Source of the DNA: Serripes groenlandicus
Lineage: Eukaryota > Mollusca > Bivalvia > Cardiida > Cardiidae
NCBI GenBank assembly: GCA_031761405.1
Contig: JASEVX010000008.1
Span: 41,147,175-41,211,174 of the forward strand
DNA length: 64,000 bases
Direction of reading: 5' to 3'
The notes under the pieces are model-generated. The model was not told the DNA's origin. It saw nothing but the letters and a program-made list of their open reading frames with translations, and searched no databases. A program made the translations under genes and the position numbers. Positions 51,721 through 63,725 of this stretch are shown here, piece by piece; positions within the stretch are counted from its first letter, which is position 1, and each line of letters begins with the position of its first letter.

Positions 51721-52605
51721 AGATTCCAAGACAAATAAATATTTTCCATTTAGGGTACTACGACCCGAAATGTGTTACAACATTTTGACAGACTGTTTTT
51801 ATACAAAACTGAAAACTTCTAAAATATATAGTGTGCTATACATAGAGGTCACAATACACCGAATAAAGTCCTTCTTTGTTTCCATGTAAATCGACCACTC
51901 TCTACTTTCTCTTTCAAACAAGGTCAAAATACTAAAAAGTATCAAATCAATCATTTACAGTGCATCCTATACACATTTACAATGAATTTAAACTCAATGT
52001 CATACATTCAATGCATTCTGGTGATAGTATACACTCATGTGTTCCTTTACGGACCGTGGATGTATTTGACGTTACTTGACCTAGACAGTATTTTAGGTAA
52101 CTTGAAGCTTCGAGAAGTATGTCTAATACTTTGCGAACGTTCCTTGTCAATAATATTCAAACCTCTGTTCGATCATTTAACATTACCATTGACTTTAGAG
52201 TCGTTCGTCTTTCACAATTCGATGTAAAAGGAGTGAAAAGAAACTATTATAATTATAATAAGAATTAACAGATCAGTATATCAACCAAGTGTTTAACGTA
52301 CGAGATTCGGCACCGGTCGTTCCGTGCTGATTCCTGCTCGTTGCGGTAATGATAGAGTGCCCTTTGGCAAGGCATTGTCCTATCCTTATGCCGGTACGTC
52401 TATAAACTACGAAAACGCGTACAGTCGCCGTAGTATAACTGAAATAATGCTGGAAAATGATCTAAACCAAATGAGAATATCCGTCACTGAACTATTCATC
52501 TTAAAAACTATAATGGTATTTAAAAAAAAAAGACATGCCTAAAAAGTAGGATTTTTAAAACTGGTATTTGTCCTACAATATCGCTTATATTACTTGGTTA
52601 AAGCA
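51721..52605. other. 3' flank of gene 4, no gene seen
   Basis: Paralogous to 7933-8460 and more distantly to the flanks of genes 2 and 3; at 52325-52480 it includes the third-family SINE relic also found after genes 2 and 3. Similarity ends near 52520. Confidence 0.6.
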
Positions 52606-52858
52606 TATCGTGGGCTTGGCGTGAAACGGTTGTAACTAAAATTGGTATTTTTTTTTACCAAGGTTACCCACCTCGCCATAAAGTCTTTATACGGGTTAAA
52701 TCATTTGTCTTGGTAAACAATGGAAATTTAGGTGCCATTGCTCGTTCTGAGCAATGGCACCTAAATTTGCATTGTTTACAAAGGGGTCAAGATTGCCCCT
52801 AAACCAGGGTTTTCAAAATAGGTTTTTAGTTACAACCGTTTCACGCCAAGCCCTCGAT
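52606..52858. mobile_element. Foldback MITE with 30-nt inverted repeats
   Basis: The left arm GGGCTTGGCGTGAAACGGTT continues into GTAACTAAAA (52612-52640) and is mirrored at 52824-52852. The inverted repeat extends outward to TATCG / CGATA, consistent with a TA target duplication as in Tc1/mariner-type MITEs. The centre is a second palindrome around GGTGCCATTGCTCGTTCTGA (near 52732-52751). No coding capacity. Confidence 0.8.
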
Positions 52859-52870
52859 ACGTTGTTATCA

Positions 52871-53160
52871 TTGATTGATTGGGGTTTAACGCCGTTTTTA
52901 ACAATTTCTCAGTCATATCACGGCGGCCAGTTCACCTACTCATGTGTTTCCTGGTTGTCTCACACCAGTACTCCACACAACAATCTTCCCAAGCAACTGG
53001 CTGCTTTTCCACATAGACTAAGCCCATTGGTGGAAGACGAATGACGCATGTCGTAATGACGTAATGACTTTTGTCAAACATCGGAAAGAAAGTTGGCCGA
53101 GCCGGGATTCGAACTCACAACCCCTGGATTGACAGCCCGCGTCGCTACCGGGACTCGACA
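52871..53160 (-). mobile_element. tRNA-derived SINE, nearly full length
   Basis: Read on the minus strand: head GTCGAGTCCCGGTAGCGACG, B-box GTTGTGAGTTCGAATCCCGG, then a long body and the end GCGTTAAACCCCAATCAATC, an (AATC)n-type tail. It begins 12 nt after the foldback MITE. It is the best copy of the family to which the fragments at 8493, 21881 and 44040 belong. Confidence 0.82.
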
Positions 53161-53180
53161 CGGTGTTATCACCTATTTAA

Positions 53181-53637
53181 GACCGCCTCGGTGGTTTAGT
53201 CGTAGAGCGTCGTGGGTTTAGTCGTAGAGCGTCGTGGGTTTAGTCGTAGAGCGTCGTGGGTTTAGTCGTAGAGCGTCGGTGGTTTAGTCGTAGAGCGTCG
53301 GTGGTTTAGTCGTAGAGCGTCGGTGGTTTAGTCGTAGAGCGTCGGTGGTTTAGTCGTAGAGCGTCGTGGGTTTAGTCGTAGAGCGTCGGTGGTTTAGTCG
53401 TAGAGCGTCGTGGGTTTAGTCGTAGAGCGTCGTGGGTTAGATCCCCGGACGAGTCATACCAAATACTTTAAAATTGCAGTAATGGCTACCCTCCTTGGGA
53501 CTTAGGGTTGCGGGGTTAGCATAACGACTGACTCGCTGTTGACAAGACAAATGGACCAGTAGTACTGGTATATTACCATGGAAACATCGTTATCTAACTG
53601 AAAAAAGTGATGAAAGCGGCGTAAAACAGCAAACAGT
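53181..53637 (+). mobile_element. tRNA-derived SINE with amplified A-box region
   Basis: It starts GACCGCCTCGGTGGTTTAGT, has the repeat described at 53189-53430, then GGTTAGATCCCCGGACGAGT (B-box position; the usual GGTTCGATCC has C>A), CCTCCTTGGGACTTAGGGTT, ACGACTGACTCGCTGTTGAC, CCAGTAGTACTGGTATATTA and AAGCGGCGTAAAACAGC. Apart from the repeat it has the normal family order. Confidence 0.8.
53189..53430. repeat. 22-bp tandem array of a tRNA A-box region (11 units)
   Basis: Eleven uninterrupted units of (CGGTGG or CGTGGG)TTTAGTCGTAGAGCGT. TTTAGTCGTAGAGCGT is the D-arm/A-box part of the SINE's tRNA head. The two unit types follow the order A BBB AAAA B A B, where A is CGGTGG and B is CGTGGG. 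Confidence 0.93.
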
Positions 53638-53676
53638 GGTGTGTCGAGTAGTTTCGGGTTTGTAGGTTGAACACTT

Positions 53677-53901
53677 GTTTATCCCTTTCTCGCCTTGAGA
53701 CAGATATTTTGACGCATTTGCATTGAAATCATTTGTGAAGCTATTGTTGCAAAAGTAGAGATTACCCATACAGAGCAATTTCTCCTTTTATCACAATGTT
53801 TTCAACTCTACTCAATCATTTAACTTTCTTTTTTATAGACTTTTCATAGTTTTGTATATAGGTTTTCAAAGTCTTATGCTGCAAACATAATGTATGTTGG
53901 T
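53677..53901. mobile_element. Decayed MITE of the TTAA family
   Basis: TTATCCCTTTCTCGCCTTGA, GACGCATTTGCATTGAAATC, AGAGCAATTTCTCCTTTTAT and TCACAATGTTTTCAACTCTA follow the order of the family. The right end (CAAACATAATGTATGTTGG) has lost the TTAA. Confidence 0.5.
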
Positions 53902-54538
53902 AGGTGTTCGTAAAAAAACACCTGTTGAATAAGTCGCTGGTAAACTTACAAAGTTACCATATTTGCGAATATTAACATTAATTTCGCTGAATTCCAGCAA
54001 CTGGCATCCTCATCGCTTGATTTTTGGTGATTTCTTACTACGGATTGGAACGAGTATCGATATAAGTACTCGGGTTCTCGTATACTCATCCGATCGAGTA
54101 CTCGGGTACTCGCAAGATATCAACATATATACACTTGTTCATCAACCAATATTGTCTCTCGGAATATTCTGGCACTCGTTCACTTATTTTGAATTGTCTT
54201 TTTATAAGAACCAACATGCGTTTGTTTTCGCTTCTACATTTGATATTTGATATTTCAAGAAAACGAAATGTTTTACTTTAAAAATCATGCGAGTAATTCA
54301 ACAAATACATGCACAAATTGTATTTGCGTAAAACATCCAAAAGCTTGGTGCAGACTTTCATGCGCTTTTTAAGGCGTAAAAAATACAGCAAAAGACATAC
54401 ATGTATTTTTGAACTGGCTATTAAAGAATTAGAAACAATCAATAAAGAACGAGATAAGACTACAATAAATTGCATGCGTTCAGAGCTCTAAATAAGGAGC
54501 GTTTTGCTTGTTCTAGAATCCTTATTTTATCCGCTAAC
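53902..54538. other. Noncoding stretch
   Basis: It contains a cluster of GTACTCGGGTACTCG-type palindromes at 54066-54116. Frames of 60-95 codons cross it without recognisable features. No gene supported. Confidence 0.4.
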
Positions 54539-54605
54539 CCTATGTTGTGTGTCCTCAAAAGAATCGTCTCAATGAGACGATTCTTTTCAGTACCTACAAC
54601 ATAGG
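54539..54605. repeat. 67-nt hairpin element outside the tubulin genes
   Basis: The inner stem AAAAGAATCGTCTC / GAGACGATTCTTTT is perfect over 14 bp, and the outer arms are CCTATGTTGT / ACAACATAGG. The length is identical to that of the intronic copies, and the left flank (TCTAGAATCCTTATTTTATC) resembles the intronic one (TTCTAAAATCCTTATTTGAC), so the repeated segment is longer than the hairpin. Confidence 0.72.
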
Positions 54606-55156
54606 TTTGGTTGGATAATACGAGAGATATAGTGTGGGAAAGAGCTGCAAACCACTCCTTGTCAGGACCTCTGCCTGCCTTGTTCGTAATTGTACCTTAA
54701 ATTCGTGCATGGCATAAAACGGAAAATCATATAAAGCGGGATAAGTTATGCCCCAGTCAGACACACACATTACGGATAGGGCGGATAGTTGCGTATACAA
54801 TCCGCAGTCTTCCGCAGAAATTGTGGGCGTGGCCTATTTTCTTGATGAATTTACGGATACAGTTACCTATAGAGACGGATAGATACGGATGGTTGGGGAT
54901 GTCAGCGGAAGTCAGCGGTTTGATACTTTCTCAGTGAATTGACACGATGCGGATAGATACGGATAGATACGGATTACTTACCTTCCATTATCTACTGCTA
55001 CCTGTAGATGCGGATAGATGCGGTTAGATACCGTCATTTATGGACTGTTGTGCATGCCTTGCGGAAAGAAGGGGTCACGTACACAATCGCCATTTGCATT
55101 TTGAACAAATGACATCAACAAATCATTGAAGTTGTGTGAAATTTATCTGGAAAATC

Positions 55157-55760
55157 ATGCCTGCAAAGAGGCAGCAGAAAAAGAGGCAGCTTCCAAAGAA
55201 GGCACACACTCCACCTCCAACATCTCATCAGGATGATAGTGATGGAGATACCTTGATGGAGCTGGAAGTGTCGTATCAATCACCTCAGGCATCACCAGCA
55301 AGAGGCAGGGGACGTGGCAGTGGTAGCAGGCTTGGGACAAGAAGCTCGCTACAAGAAGAGGCAGCGTCAGTGTAAGTTTCTAATTTTAAACTATAAAATG
55401 TCATATATGTTTATGTAATGACTGTTTTTGTGCTCAATGCTGTATTTTTTTCATGAATGCTGTATTGTTAATGAGTAAGTATGGAAACACAGTTCAATTT
55501 AATGGCATCACATTTATGTATGCGCAGATTAATTGTATGTCCAATTTTTAATGGCGCAAACTAGCATTGTTTATCTTATTTTAACTTTATGTTAAAAGAA
55601 ATCTTGTAATATAATGTGTTCATTACTAAAATGTATTAAGAAGAAGTTTGAATGTTTGTATAATTGTTGTATATTTATAAAGTTTGGTGTCTCTTTCTTA
55701 GATTTGCAGTCACAGAGACTGAGGAGATTGTAGAGCAGGAGCCTGTCCAAGAGCCGGAGA
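55157..55760 (+). pseudogene. Fragment of the Harbinger accessory gene (probable)
   Basis: Exon 1 at 55157-55371 starts MPAKRQQKKRQLPKKAHTPP, is Lys/Gln/Pro-rich, then acidic, then RGRGRGSG, and ends at a good donor (GTAAGT at 55372). A TTTCTTAG acceptor joins in frame to 55702, giving acidic TETEEIVEQEPVQEPEM before the sequence runs into antisense transposase near 55760. Autonomous Harbinger elements usually carry a second, Myb/SANT-like protein on a separate gene; this may be its start, with the DNA-binding part deleted. No Myb/SANT motif is visible, so the identity is an inference from position. Confidence 0.5.
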
Positions 55761-56733
55761 TGAGGTTGTGCTGCTCGTTCTCACGGTCGCCAAGTGCACC
55801 ATCATCTGTGCAAGCCGTCCTCAGCATATTGTGGAGTGTCACAAACGCCAGCACCATGGTTTCCACGTTCTGCGGCTCCTGTCGGAGGGTTGTGAGGAGG
55901 CAGCCCCAGCGGTTGGCCAGTATTCCAAAGGCATTCTCCACACATCGTCTGCCAGGAGATAGGCGATAGTTGCAGACCCGCTTGTTCTATTCCAGAGGCG
56001 TAGCATCAAAGGACTTCATCATCCACTTGTTGAGGGCAAATGCATTATCCCCGATGATGAAATACGACATCTGACGGTCGTCGGCGTGCAAAGGTTCAGG
56101 TTCTGGGATGCCGATTGTGATAACCGAATCTTGCAGAGCCGACTCGTTCTACAGCTGGTGATCAGATGCTGCCTCTGGGGCATCGAGTTGGGCCCACATG
56201 AACCGGTAGTTCACCGAGGGATAGGAGCACAATGGAGTAGTACCCCTTGTAGTTGTAGAACTGAGACCCTCCGTGGGCAGGACACCGGATGCGTATGTGC
56301 TTGCTATCCAAGGCACCTAGCACGTGGTGAAAGTTCCACCGGCTGCTGTAGCCTGCAGCAACCTCCTTCCACCCCTCAGCTGTCGTCGGGTTGGTGACAA
56401 ACTCTGCGCCGTATTCGTCCCAAATGGCCTGACAGACGTCCCGGACTATAAGTGAGATCGTTTTGTGCGGCACATAGAACAGGTACATCATCGACTTGTA
56501 GCAGTCCCCAGAGGCCAGATGCCTGATTGTGATGGCAACCTTCAATCCAACCTCCTGCGAATCTCTGTACTATGTGTTTTTCTTACGAAGTCTTGGCGTG
56601 AGTCGTTCCACCACGTTTCGAAACATCTCGGGTGTGAGCCTGATGAAGTTGCTGAACGCCACCAAATCCTCGTTCCTCAAGAGCATCATGAGGTTGCCAT
56701 ACGCTCCCTGTTCCGGCCTGAGAGTTAACTAAC
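55675..56733 (-). pseudogene. Harbinger transposase (DDE_Tnp_4 / HARBI1-like), inactivated
   Basis: On the minus strand the N-terminal part reads RPEQGAYGNLMMLLRNEDLV, then LKVAITIRHLASGDCYKSMM, the first catalytic Asp in GALDSKHIRIRCP with YNYKGYYSIVLL, the second Asp in FIIGDNAFAL, and the Glu in VENAFGILANRWGCLLTTLR. All three DDE residues are present. The frame is broken by in-frame TAG codons at 56570-56572, 56149-56151 and 55987-55989, and by a frameshift near 56200 after SIVLLSLGE. The C-terminus passes into the accessory-gene fragment. An upstream exon would be expected around 56770-56940 but is not clear. It is not active as it stands. Confidence 0.85.
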
Positions 56734-57433
56734 AATCCAGATGCGCAATATATGTGCATAAATCAGTGTGAGGTTCATGTTGGACTGGCTAAGTCTCAGC
56801 AAGAGCAGTCTGCATTCGTTGTCCATGGCTGTGGATCTAGGAAGTCCATCCAATATATATAGATCGAGAAACCTTCCCAAAATGCTATGTTCACGTGTCT
56901 TTTTGTTTTGCCAAAGTGGTAGAGATCGTCGCACGAGAAGTTAATGGAACGCAGGAGTCCGTAATAATTCGTATTTATCCGTATTAATTCGCAATTATTC
57001 GCATTCATCCGCACAAAAAGGTATCTGTCAGTATTGGAACGCAAACTATCCGTATTGAAACGTTTCTGTAGGTAACAATACGCAGAACGAAACTTGTAAT
57101 TAATCGTAACTAAAGGTAACGATCCGCATGAAACCGTATTAATCCACAACTTGGGGTGGACCCCGGAATGATAGGTTTAGATACGGGTTAGATACGGATT
57201 AGATACGGATAAATGCCTTCAGTTACGAATTAATTACGGTTTTCTCATCCGCGCCTGAATTTTGAAACTTTTCAAAATTTGGATGCGGATTGTTTTGACC
57301 CTGCGGATACAATACAGACAGTTACGGACTCTGCGGATTGCGATACGGACCATTACGGATTGGACGGATAGATACGGACGAGCCATCCGTAGCATCCACA
57401 GAGTCCGTATGTGTGTGTCTGACTGGGGCATTA

Positions 57434-58208
57434 ACAGAAGCCCGTTTTACAATAAACATGGCGTTTCTAGTAAAATACATTCAAGAACTTAGAATACGTC
57501 ATCGGAAAATAAAGTGTCAATAGTATTCCATTTAAATAATACATGTTCATGTAAATAACCTCTTGCGCATTCGTCACAAATATATATATACATGTATAGG
57601 AATCATTGTTGGAATTAGAGAACATGATGAGTGTTAGAATGTCCTTATTCCCGACTGTTTTTACTTTAATGACTCCAAATTGCAAGCTCGTCTGCAGAAG
57701 ACAGATATTTATGTTTATTTTCTACTTAAACATAAACAGATCATGATTGATAAATAAAAATAAACATACAGAAATAGTTGATGGAACAAAACTTAAAATA
57801 GTTATTAATTATGTCTTTTTCAGATTACATTTGTTTCTGTTATCATTTTGACTTGCGTGTACTTCATTTGTATCTATCACAACGACTGTTGTAATGCAAA
57901 TGAATTGACATAAAAACGTGTAAGGGATAAAATGCTTTCTGATTCAGTATTCTGCATAATTATTCTGATAACAGGTATTCAACTATTTTCGAGATTCTGT
58001 CAATTTATGAAACACATACGATACTGGGCATATCGTTTCAAAAATGATGTATAAAATAACGGTTCATAGATTATGTATAAAATTACGTTTCAAAAATCTA
58101 TATTTCCGAAATTTAATAAGGGGGATAATCACTTAGCTTATTAACATTTTAATTCGCTTTTACCTCCCTTTAATCAAGCCTTTATATATACTATATATTT
58201 GTTTACTT
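57434..58208. other. Noncoding stretch right of the Harbinger element
   Basis: AT-rich; I see no repeat family member and no convincing gene. Confidence 0.4.
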
Positions 58209-58447
58209 TTAACTGCTCTGCCCCTTTTCCACCTGCAGTCGCATTTTGTAGCATATAGCAAATGACAACTTTTGAAAATATTGTGGCAAAAGGTGAAATT
58301 GCTCATGATAGCCAAATTCACCTTTGGCCACAATGTTTTCAACTTTATTTAACAATTAAACTATCTTTTATGGAGATTTTTCAGGATTTTGTCACTATGT
58401 TTTCAAAGTCGTCTACTGCAGATTTGTTGTATGTGGGAAAGTATTAA
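58209..58447. mobile_element. Diverged MITE of the TTAA family
   Basis: TTTAACTGCTCTGCCCCTTT is a decayed left end, and TGTTGTATGTGGGAAAGTAT with ATTAAG is the right end. In between are the AGGTGAAATTGCTCATGATA palindrome, TGGCCACAATGTTTTCAACT and GTCGTCTACTGCAGATTTG. Confidence 0.6.
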
Positions 58448-58699
58448 GGATTTCTCCCGTTTAGGCGAATAACTCAGCTTTTATCATATGACAGTCCTAT
58501 TTGAATGTTTTTTGCAACACTTTCAACAATATTTCCCAATGAGTCCCGAATCATTTTAAAAATTAACCAATAGCAGTATTAAACAACGTTTGCAACGTTA
58601 GCAAAAAATGCGAGAGTATCATGCCTGATATCATGATCTTCAAGTTGGCAAACAATGCGGATCTATACAAGAACTTAATTCCGGCTCATATCAAAGACG

Positions 58700-58880
58700 T
58701 TAAAATCGGAAGTAATGGATTACCCCCCCTTGGCGCTCAGGGTTGAGGGGTTAGCATAACGACTGACTCTTTGGTGTCAGGATAAATAGGCCAGTAGTAC
58801 TGGTTACTTACCCCTGATCCACCGTGATGTAACTGAAACATTTATTGAAAGCAGCGTAGAGCACCAAACACACAAACGAA
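58700..58880 (+). mobile_element. SINE body without head
   Basis: CCCCCTTGGCGCTCAGGGTT, AGCATAACGACTGACTCTTT, CCAGTAGTACTGGTTACTTA, CACCGTGATGTAACTGAAAC and AAAGCAGCGTAGAGCACC match the family body. The stretch from 58881 to 59394 shows no supported gene. Confidence 0.7.
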
Positions 58881-59394
58881 AGCCGTAACTTAATTCATAT
58901 GCGAACTGCGAACTAACTTTCCGTTGTGGGTTTTATTAAAAGCTACATGGGCAATTAAACTAGCGATGCTAATCTTCTAGAATTCGGTCAAAAGTAGCAT
59001 CCAGGACCATAAAACGTCACGTACATGGACAGTGACGGCTTTGATGAGAAAGTGTGGAAGCACATACTTGCTTGAGTCTTCACTGAACGCACAGTCAAGA
59101 ACAAAACCAAATGGCGAGACGCATCCCAGTTGCTCGTGCAAGTCTAGTTCTGCAGCAAAGATACGATAACTATTGTCATACAAATTGCATCATATGAAGA
59201 CCAATCTCGTAACATTTTGAAATAGTGATAAGATTGTATCTTGTTATGTTGAATTTTTGTCATAACCGTGACTTTAAACATTTGATATCGATTATGAAAC
59301 AAACTTTCAGCTTTCAGCTTTTATTAATCACTCCCGATGTTTCTGCCTCCTGAGGATTTAATCAGCTGTTCATTCAGATTGTCCTTAAGCACCA

Positions 59395-59685
59395 ATTGAT
59401 TGATTGATTGGGGGGTAAAAACCGTTTTTAACAATTTTCCAGTCATATAACGGCGGCCAGTTCACCTACTGTCTATCTCACACCAGTTCTCCACACAACA
59501 GGTTCTTCAAGCAACCGTCTTCTTTTCTGCAAATACTGTTGGTCCATTGTTTGAAGACGATTGTCGCTTGTCATAGTGTCATTATCAAACGTCGAAAAGA
59601 ATATTGCCGAGCTTGGATTCGAACTCACAACCCCTTGATTGACAGCACGCGTCGCTACTGACTGATTGAGCGAACGGTGCTCGGC
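59395..59685 (-). mobile_element. tRNA-derived SINE, diverged near-full copy
   Basis: On the + strand it begins with an (ATTG)n tail and GGGGGGTAAAAACCGTTTTT, passes TATAACGGCGGCCAGTTCAC, and ends with the reversed head (GGATTCGAACTCACAACCCC, ACGCGTCGCTACTGACTGAT). Same family and orientation as 52871-53160. Confidence 0.78.
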
Positions 59686-59844
59686 CCTTACACGCCGATA
59701 ACTCAGGATTGTGCTAGTGACAAGCCGTAAGTTTATTTGTGGATTCGGTTAATACACATGCTAACGCGTGTTAGGACAATCTGAATGCATCCCCCGTTCT
59801 CTCGCCAATTGTTTGGAAAATCCAAAATGGAGAACCTGCTCATT

Positions 59845-59913
59845 AAAGGATTCGAATCCGATACCTTTGGTACGAGTGGCCAACACATTTCTACTACACC
59901 ACTGCACCATACA
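59845..59913 (-). mobile_element. tRNA-like sequence, probably a SINE head
   Basis: The minus strand reads GTATGGTGCAGTGGTGTAGT (A-box region) and, 30 nt later, GGTATCGGATTCGAATCC (B box and T-arm). The first and last seven bases do not pair, so a functional tRNA is unlikely; no SINE body could be recognised after it. Confidence 0.45.
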
Positions 59914-60138
59914 ATTTTAGGACAGTTGAAGGGTAAAATTGTGACAAGATAAGATTTCTCGATTGCTTATACTGATCTGGAGCTTCACACGTTTTCAAGT
60001 TTCATGTATAATTGTAATTAATTTGCTCGTTTTGGTTCATTGTTGTTTTTCCACACCTTTTACGTCTTCCGGTAACAGGAAAAGTCGTAAAAAAAAAAGG
60101 AACTTCATGAATATGAGGGAAAGGGTTTTAAGATTACC

Positions 60139-60355
60139 TTAACCCTTTCCCTCATACGACAATTCTGCAGCAGACGACTTTGAACATATTTTGTCAAAAC
60201 ATAGAAAATCTCCACAATTAAATGGATAAATTTGAAAACATTGTGGCAAAAGGAGAAATTGCACGATTTGTGCAATTTCTTCTTTTGTCACTATGTTTTC
60301 AAAAAGCCGTCTGCTGCAGAGGCGTCAGAAAGCGTCTATATGAGGGAAGGGTTAA
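60139..60355 (+). mobile_element. piggyBac-like MITE, copy G
   Basis: TTAA at both borders, ends CCCTTTCCCTCATACGAC and TATATGAGGGAAGGG; central palindrome GAAATTGCACGATTTGTGCA plus ATTTC. It is 217 nt because of a short internal deletion after AATGGATAA. A separate end of the same family (AATATGAGGGAAAGGGTTTT) stands just before it at 60109-60128. Confidence 0.88.
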
Positions 60356-61857
60356 TTGGATGTAACTGTATATTGCTAGTTTATGGTAAACTCGCGATAT
60401 CTCGAAAGGGACTTATGAAATACTTCGAGTTATCGACGTGTTTAAGTGATCGCTGGATGTCTGCTAAATTCATTTAGGCAATAAATCATGTAAAGAAAAC
60501 AGCGTAACAGCAGTTGTTATTGCTTGTATGAGCAATCAGAACTGCTGCTAATCTTCTCTTTTTTTCAGAAGAAAGATCGATTAAATGAAATGGTTCGAGT
60601 TAAGCGATGTTTTATATATTTTACCTGTCCACTGTAGCTGCTCCCCAGGGAGGATTTAATGTGAAGGGCGGGTCGCGATATCCAGTTAGGGCATTGGAAG
60701 GAGAAATGGCCGACGTAGGAGAAATGGTCGAAGATTTCTGTGAGATATTTGACTTTAAATATTTAAAAAATAATATACAATCAATACATCTCTCTGAACT
60801 GAATACCTCAGTGAAAGTGAGATTGGACATTATTTCCATGCTGCTCAGTATTGAATTTTATTCTTTTCATTGTATTGTATTGTATTGTTTTATAAACAAT
60901 CGTATGCCAGAGTAAATTCGATGATATCTTGTTTTATTGACTTTCTGCCAATTATGCCTTTATTTACAAAATGATCTTCGCAAGCAAAGGGTAATTTCAT
61001 CGTTCATTTTATAACAATAATGAACAATAAATACGTACTGAATATATATAGACACAGATTAGCCTGCATGTTCGCGCAGGTTAACCTTAGTCTTCGTTGT
61101 TCGGTATGACAAGATTAATAAAGATGTTTTAAATCGCTTGTAGCAGGGTCAGGATTAATGTCGTTCTGAGCCACTACATACGAGAAGTGACTTTCGGCCT
61201 TGACATATGAAAACGATCAAGATCAGACTTTATACTGTTGCAGTATACAGAGTCCTAGATAAGAAGAATATTTCACATCACAAACTCCTCACATGATACT
61301 CAATCCCTATTTTGATGGAACTCAAACGAATCGTATAAGCGGGACGATTATTGTGAGTACCAACAACATACAGCTTGATTGAGTTATAAGAAAGATGTTG
61401 TTAGGAAAATATCAATTTGATCCCCCCCTATATATTCCGCTGAGTATAGCGTGATCTTTAACATAGTTGCAGTTTGCTTGGAGGACTAGACGACGAACAT
61501 TAAATACCCAAAATAGACTCCAAAGCACAGGCTGATTATGATGCTAACTGATCAAAAAGTCCGGAAGATACAAATTCCAATGAAGTGACTCGGAAAGAAC
61601 AAAACAATAAACAGTAACATTAAATAATTTTCATTTTTTATTTATCACAGATCTTTGGGTTGAGCTTAATAGGTTGGAATTATATCTATCCAAACAAATG
61701 AGTTTGCAGTTTAAATAGACTTAGCTGCCTGCGCATTTCAAGGATTACTTAATATACAAATAAATATTCAATACTTTTGGTCGATTGGTCTTACAGAAGG
61801 AAAGTAAGATGTTAAGTTATTTGGGTAGTTAGAGTGTCTGTTTTTTATTTAAATCAC
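60356..61857. other. Region between copy G and gene 5, no gene seen
   Basis: A 102-codon frame at 60607-60915 has no recognisable domain and lies in sequence with internal echoes (CTTCGAGTTATCGACGTG at 60422 and GGTTCGAGTTAAGCGATG at 60592), so it is not called. 61330-61400 is a decayed relative of the tubulin intron-1 hairpin region (GAGTACCAACAACATACAGC, GTTATAAGAAAGATG). Nothing else is recognised. Confidence 0.45.
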
Positions 61858-63581
<1,724 letters not shown>

Positions 63582-63589
63582 TCATGGCT

Positions 63590-63725
63590 TTCCACAATTT
63601 TTCAATTATATCACTGCGCTTCCTGGGTAAGTTACCACTACTGCTGGTCAATCTATCCTGACACCAACCAATCAGTCGTAATGCTAACCTCGCAACCATG
63701 AGCGCCAAAGAGGGCAACAATCCGT
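63590..63725 (-). mobile_element. SINE body in intron 1 of gene 5
   Basis: Read on the minus strand: CTTTGGCGCTCATGGTTGCG, ATTACGACTGATTGGTTGGT, GTAACTTACCCAGGAAGCGC, AGTGATATAATTGAAAAATT. Both this and the outer flank to the window end (CCTCCCTTACACAATAACCA reversed near 63752-63771; GTGTTGAATGTGC at the last bases) follow intron 1 of gene 3, while the 70 nt next to exon 2 are closest to gene 1. Confidence 0.75.

Larger units (their letters stand above)
54749..57430 (-). mobile_element. PIF/Harbinger DNA transposon, decayed, with TIRs and TTA target duplication
   Basis: The inverted ends TGCCCCAGTCAGACACACAC match over more than 20 nt at 54749 and, reversed, up to 57430. They are flanked by TTA (54746-54748 and 57431-57433), the 3-bp target type of this superfamily. 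The subterminal regions are full of GATACGGATAGATACGGAT-type repeats on the left and their mirror on the right. Inside are a minus-strand transposase pseudogene and, on the + strand, a fragment of a probable accessory gene. The 2682-bp length is short for an autonomous element. Confidence 0.9.

Noticed and set aside
60607..60915. 102-codon frame as a small gene
   Set aside because: No recognisable domain, poor start context and internal sequence echoes that suggest repeat-derived DNA.
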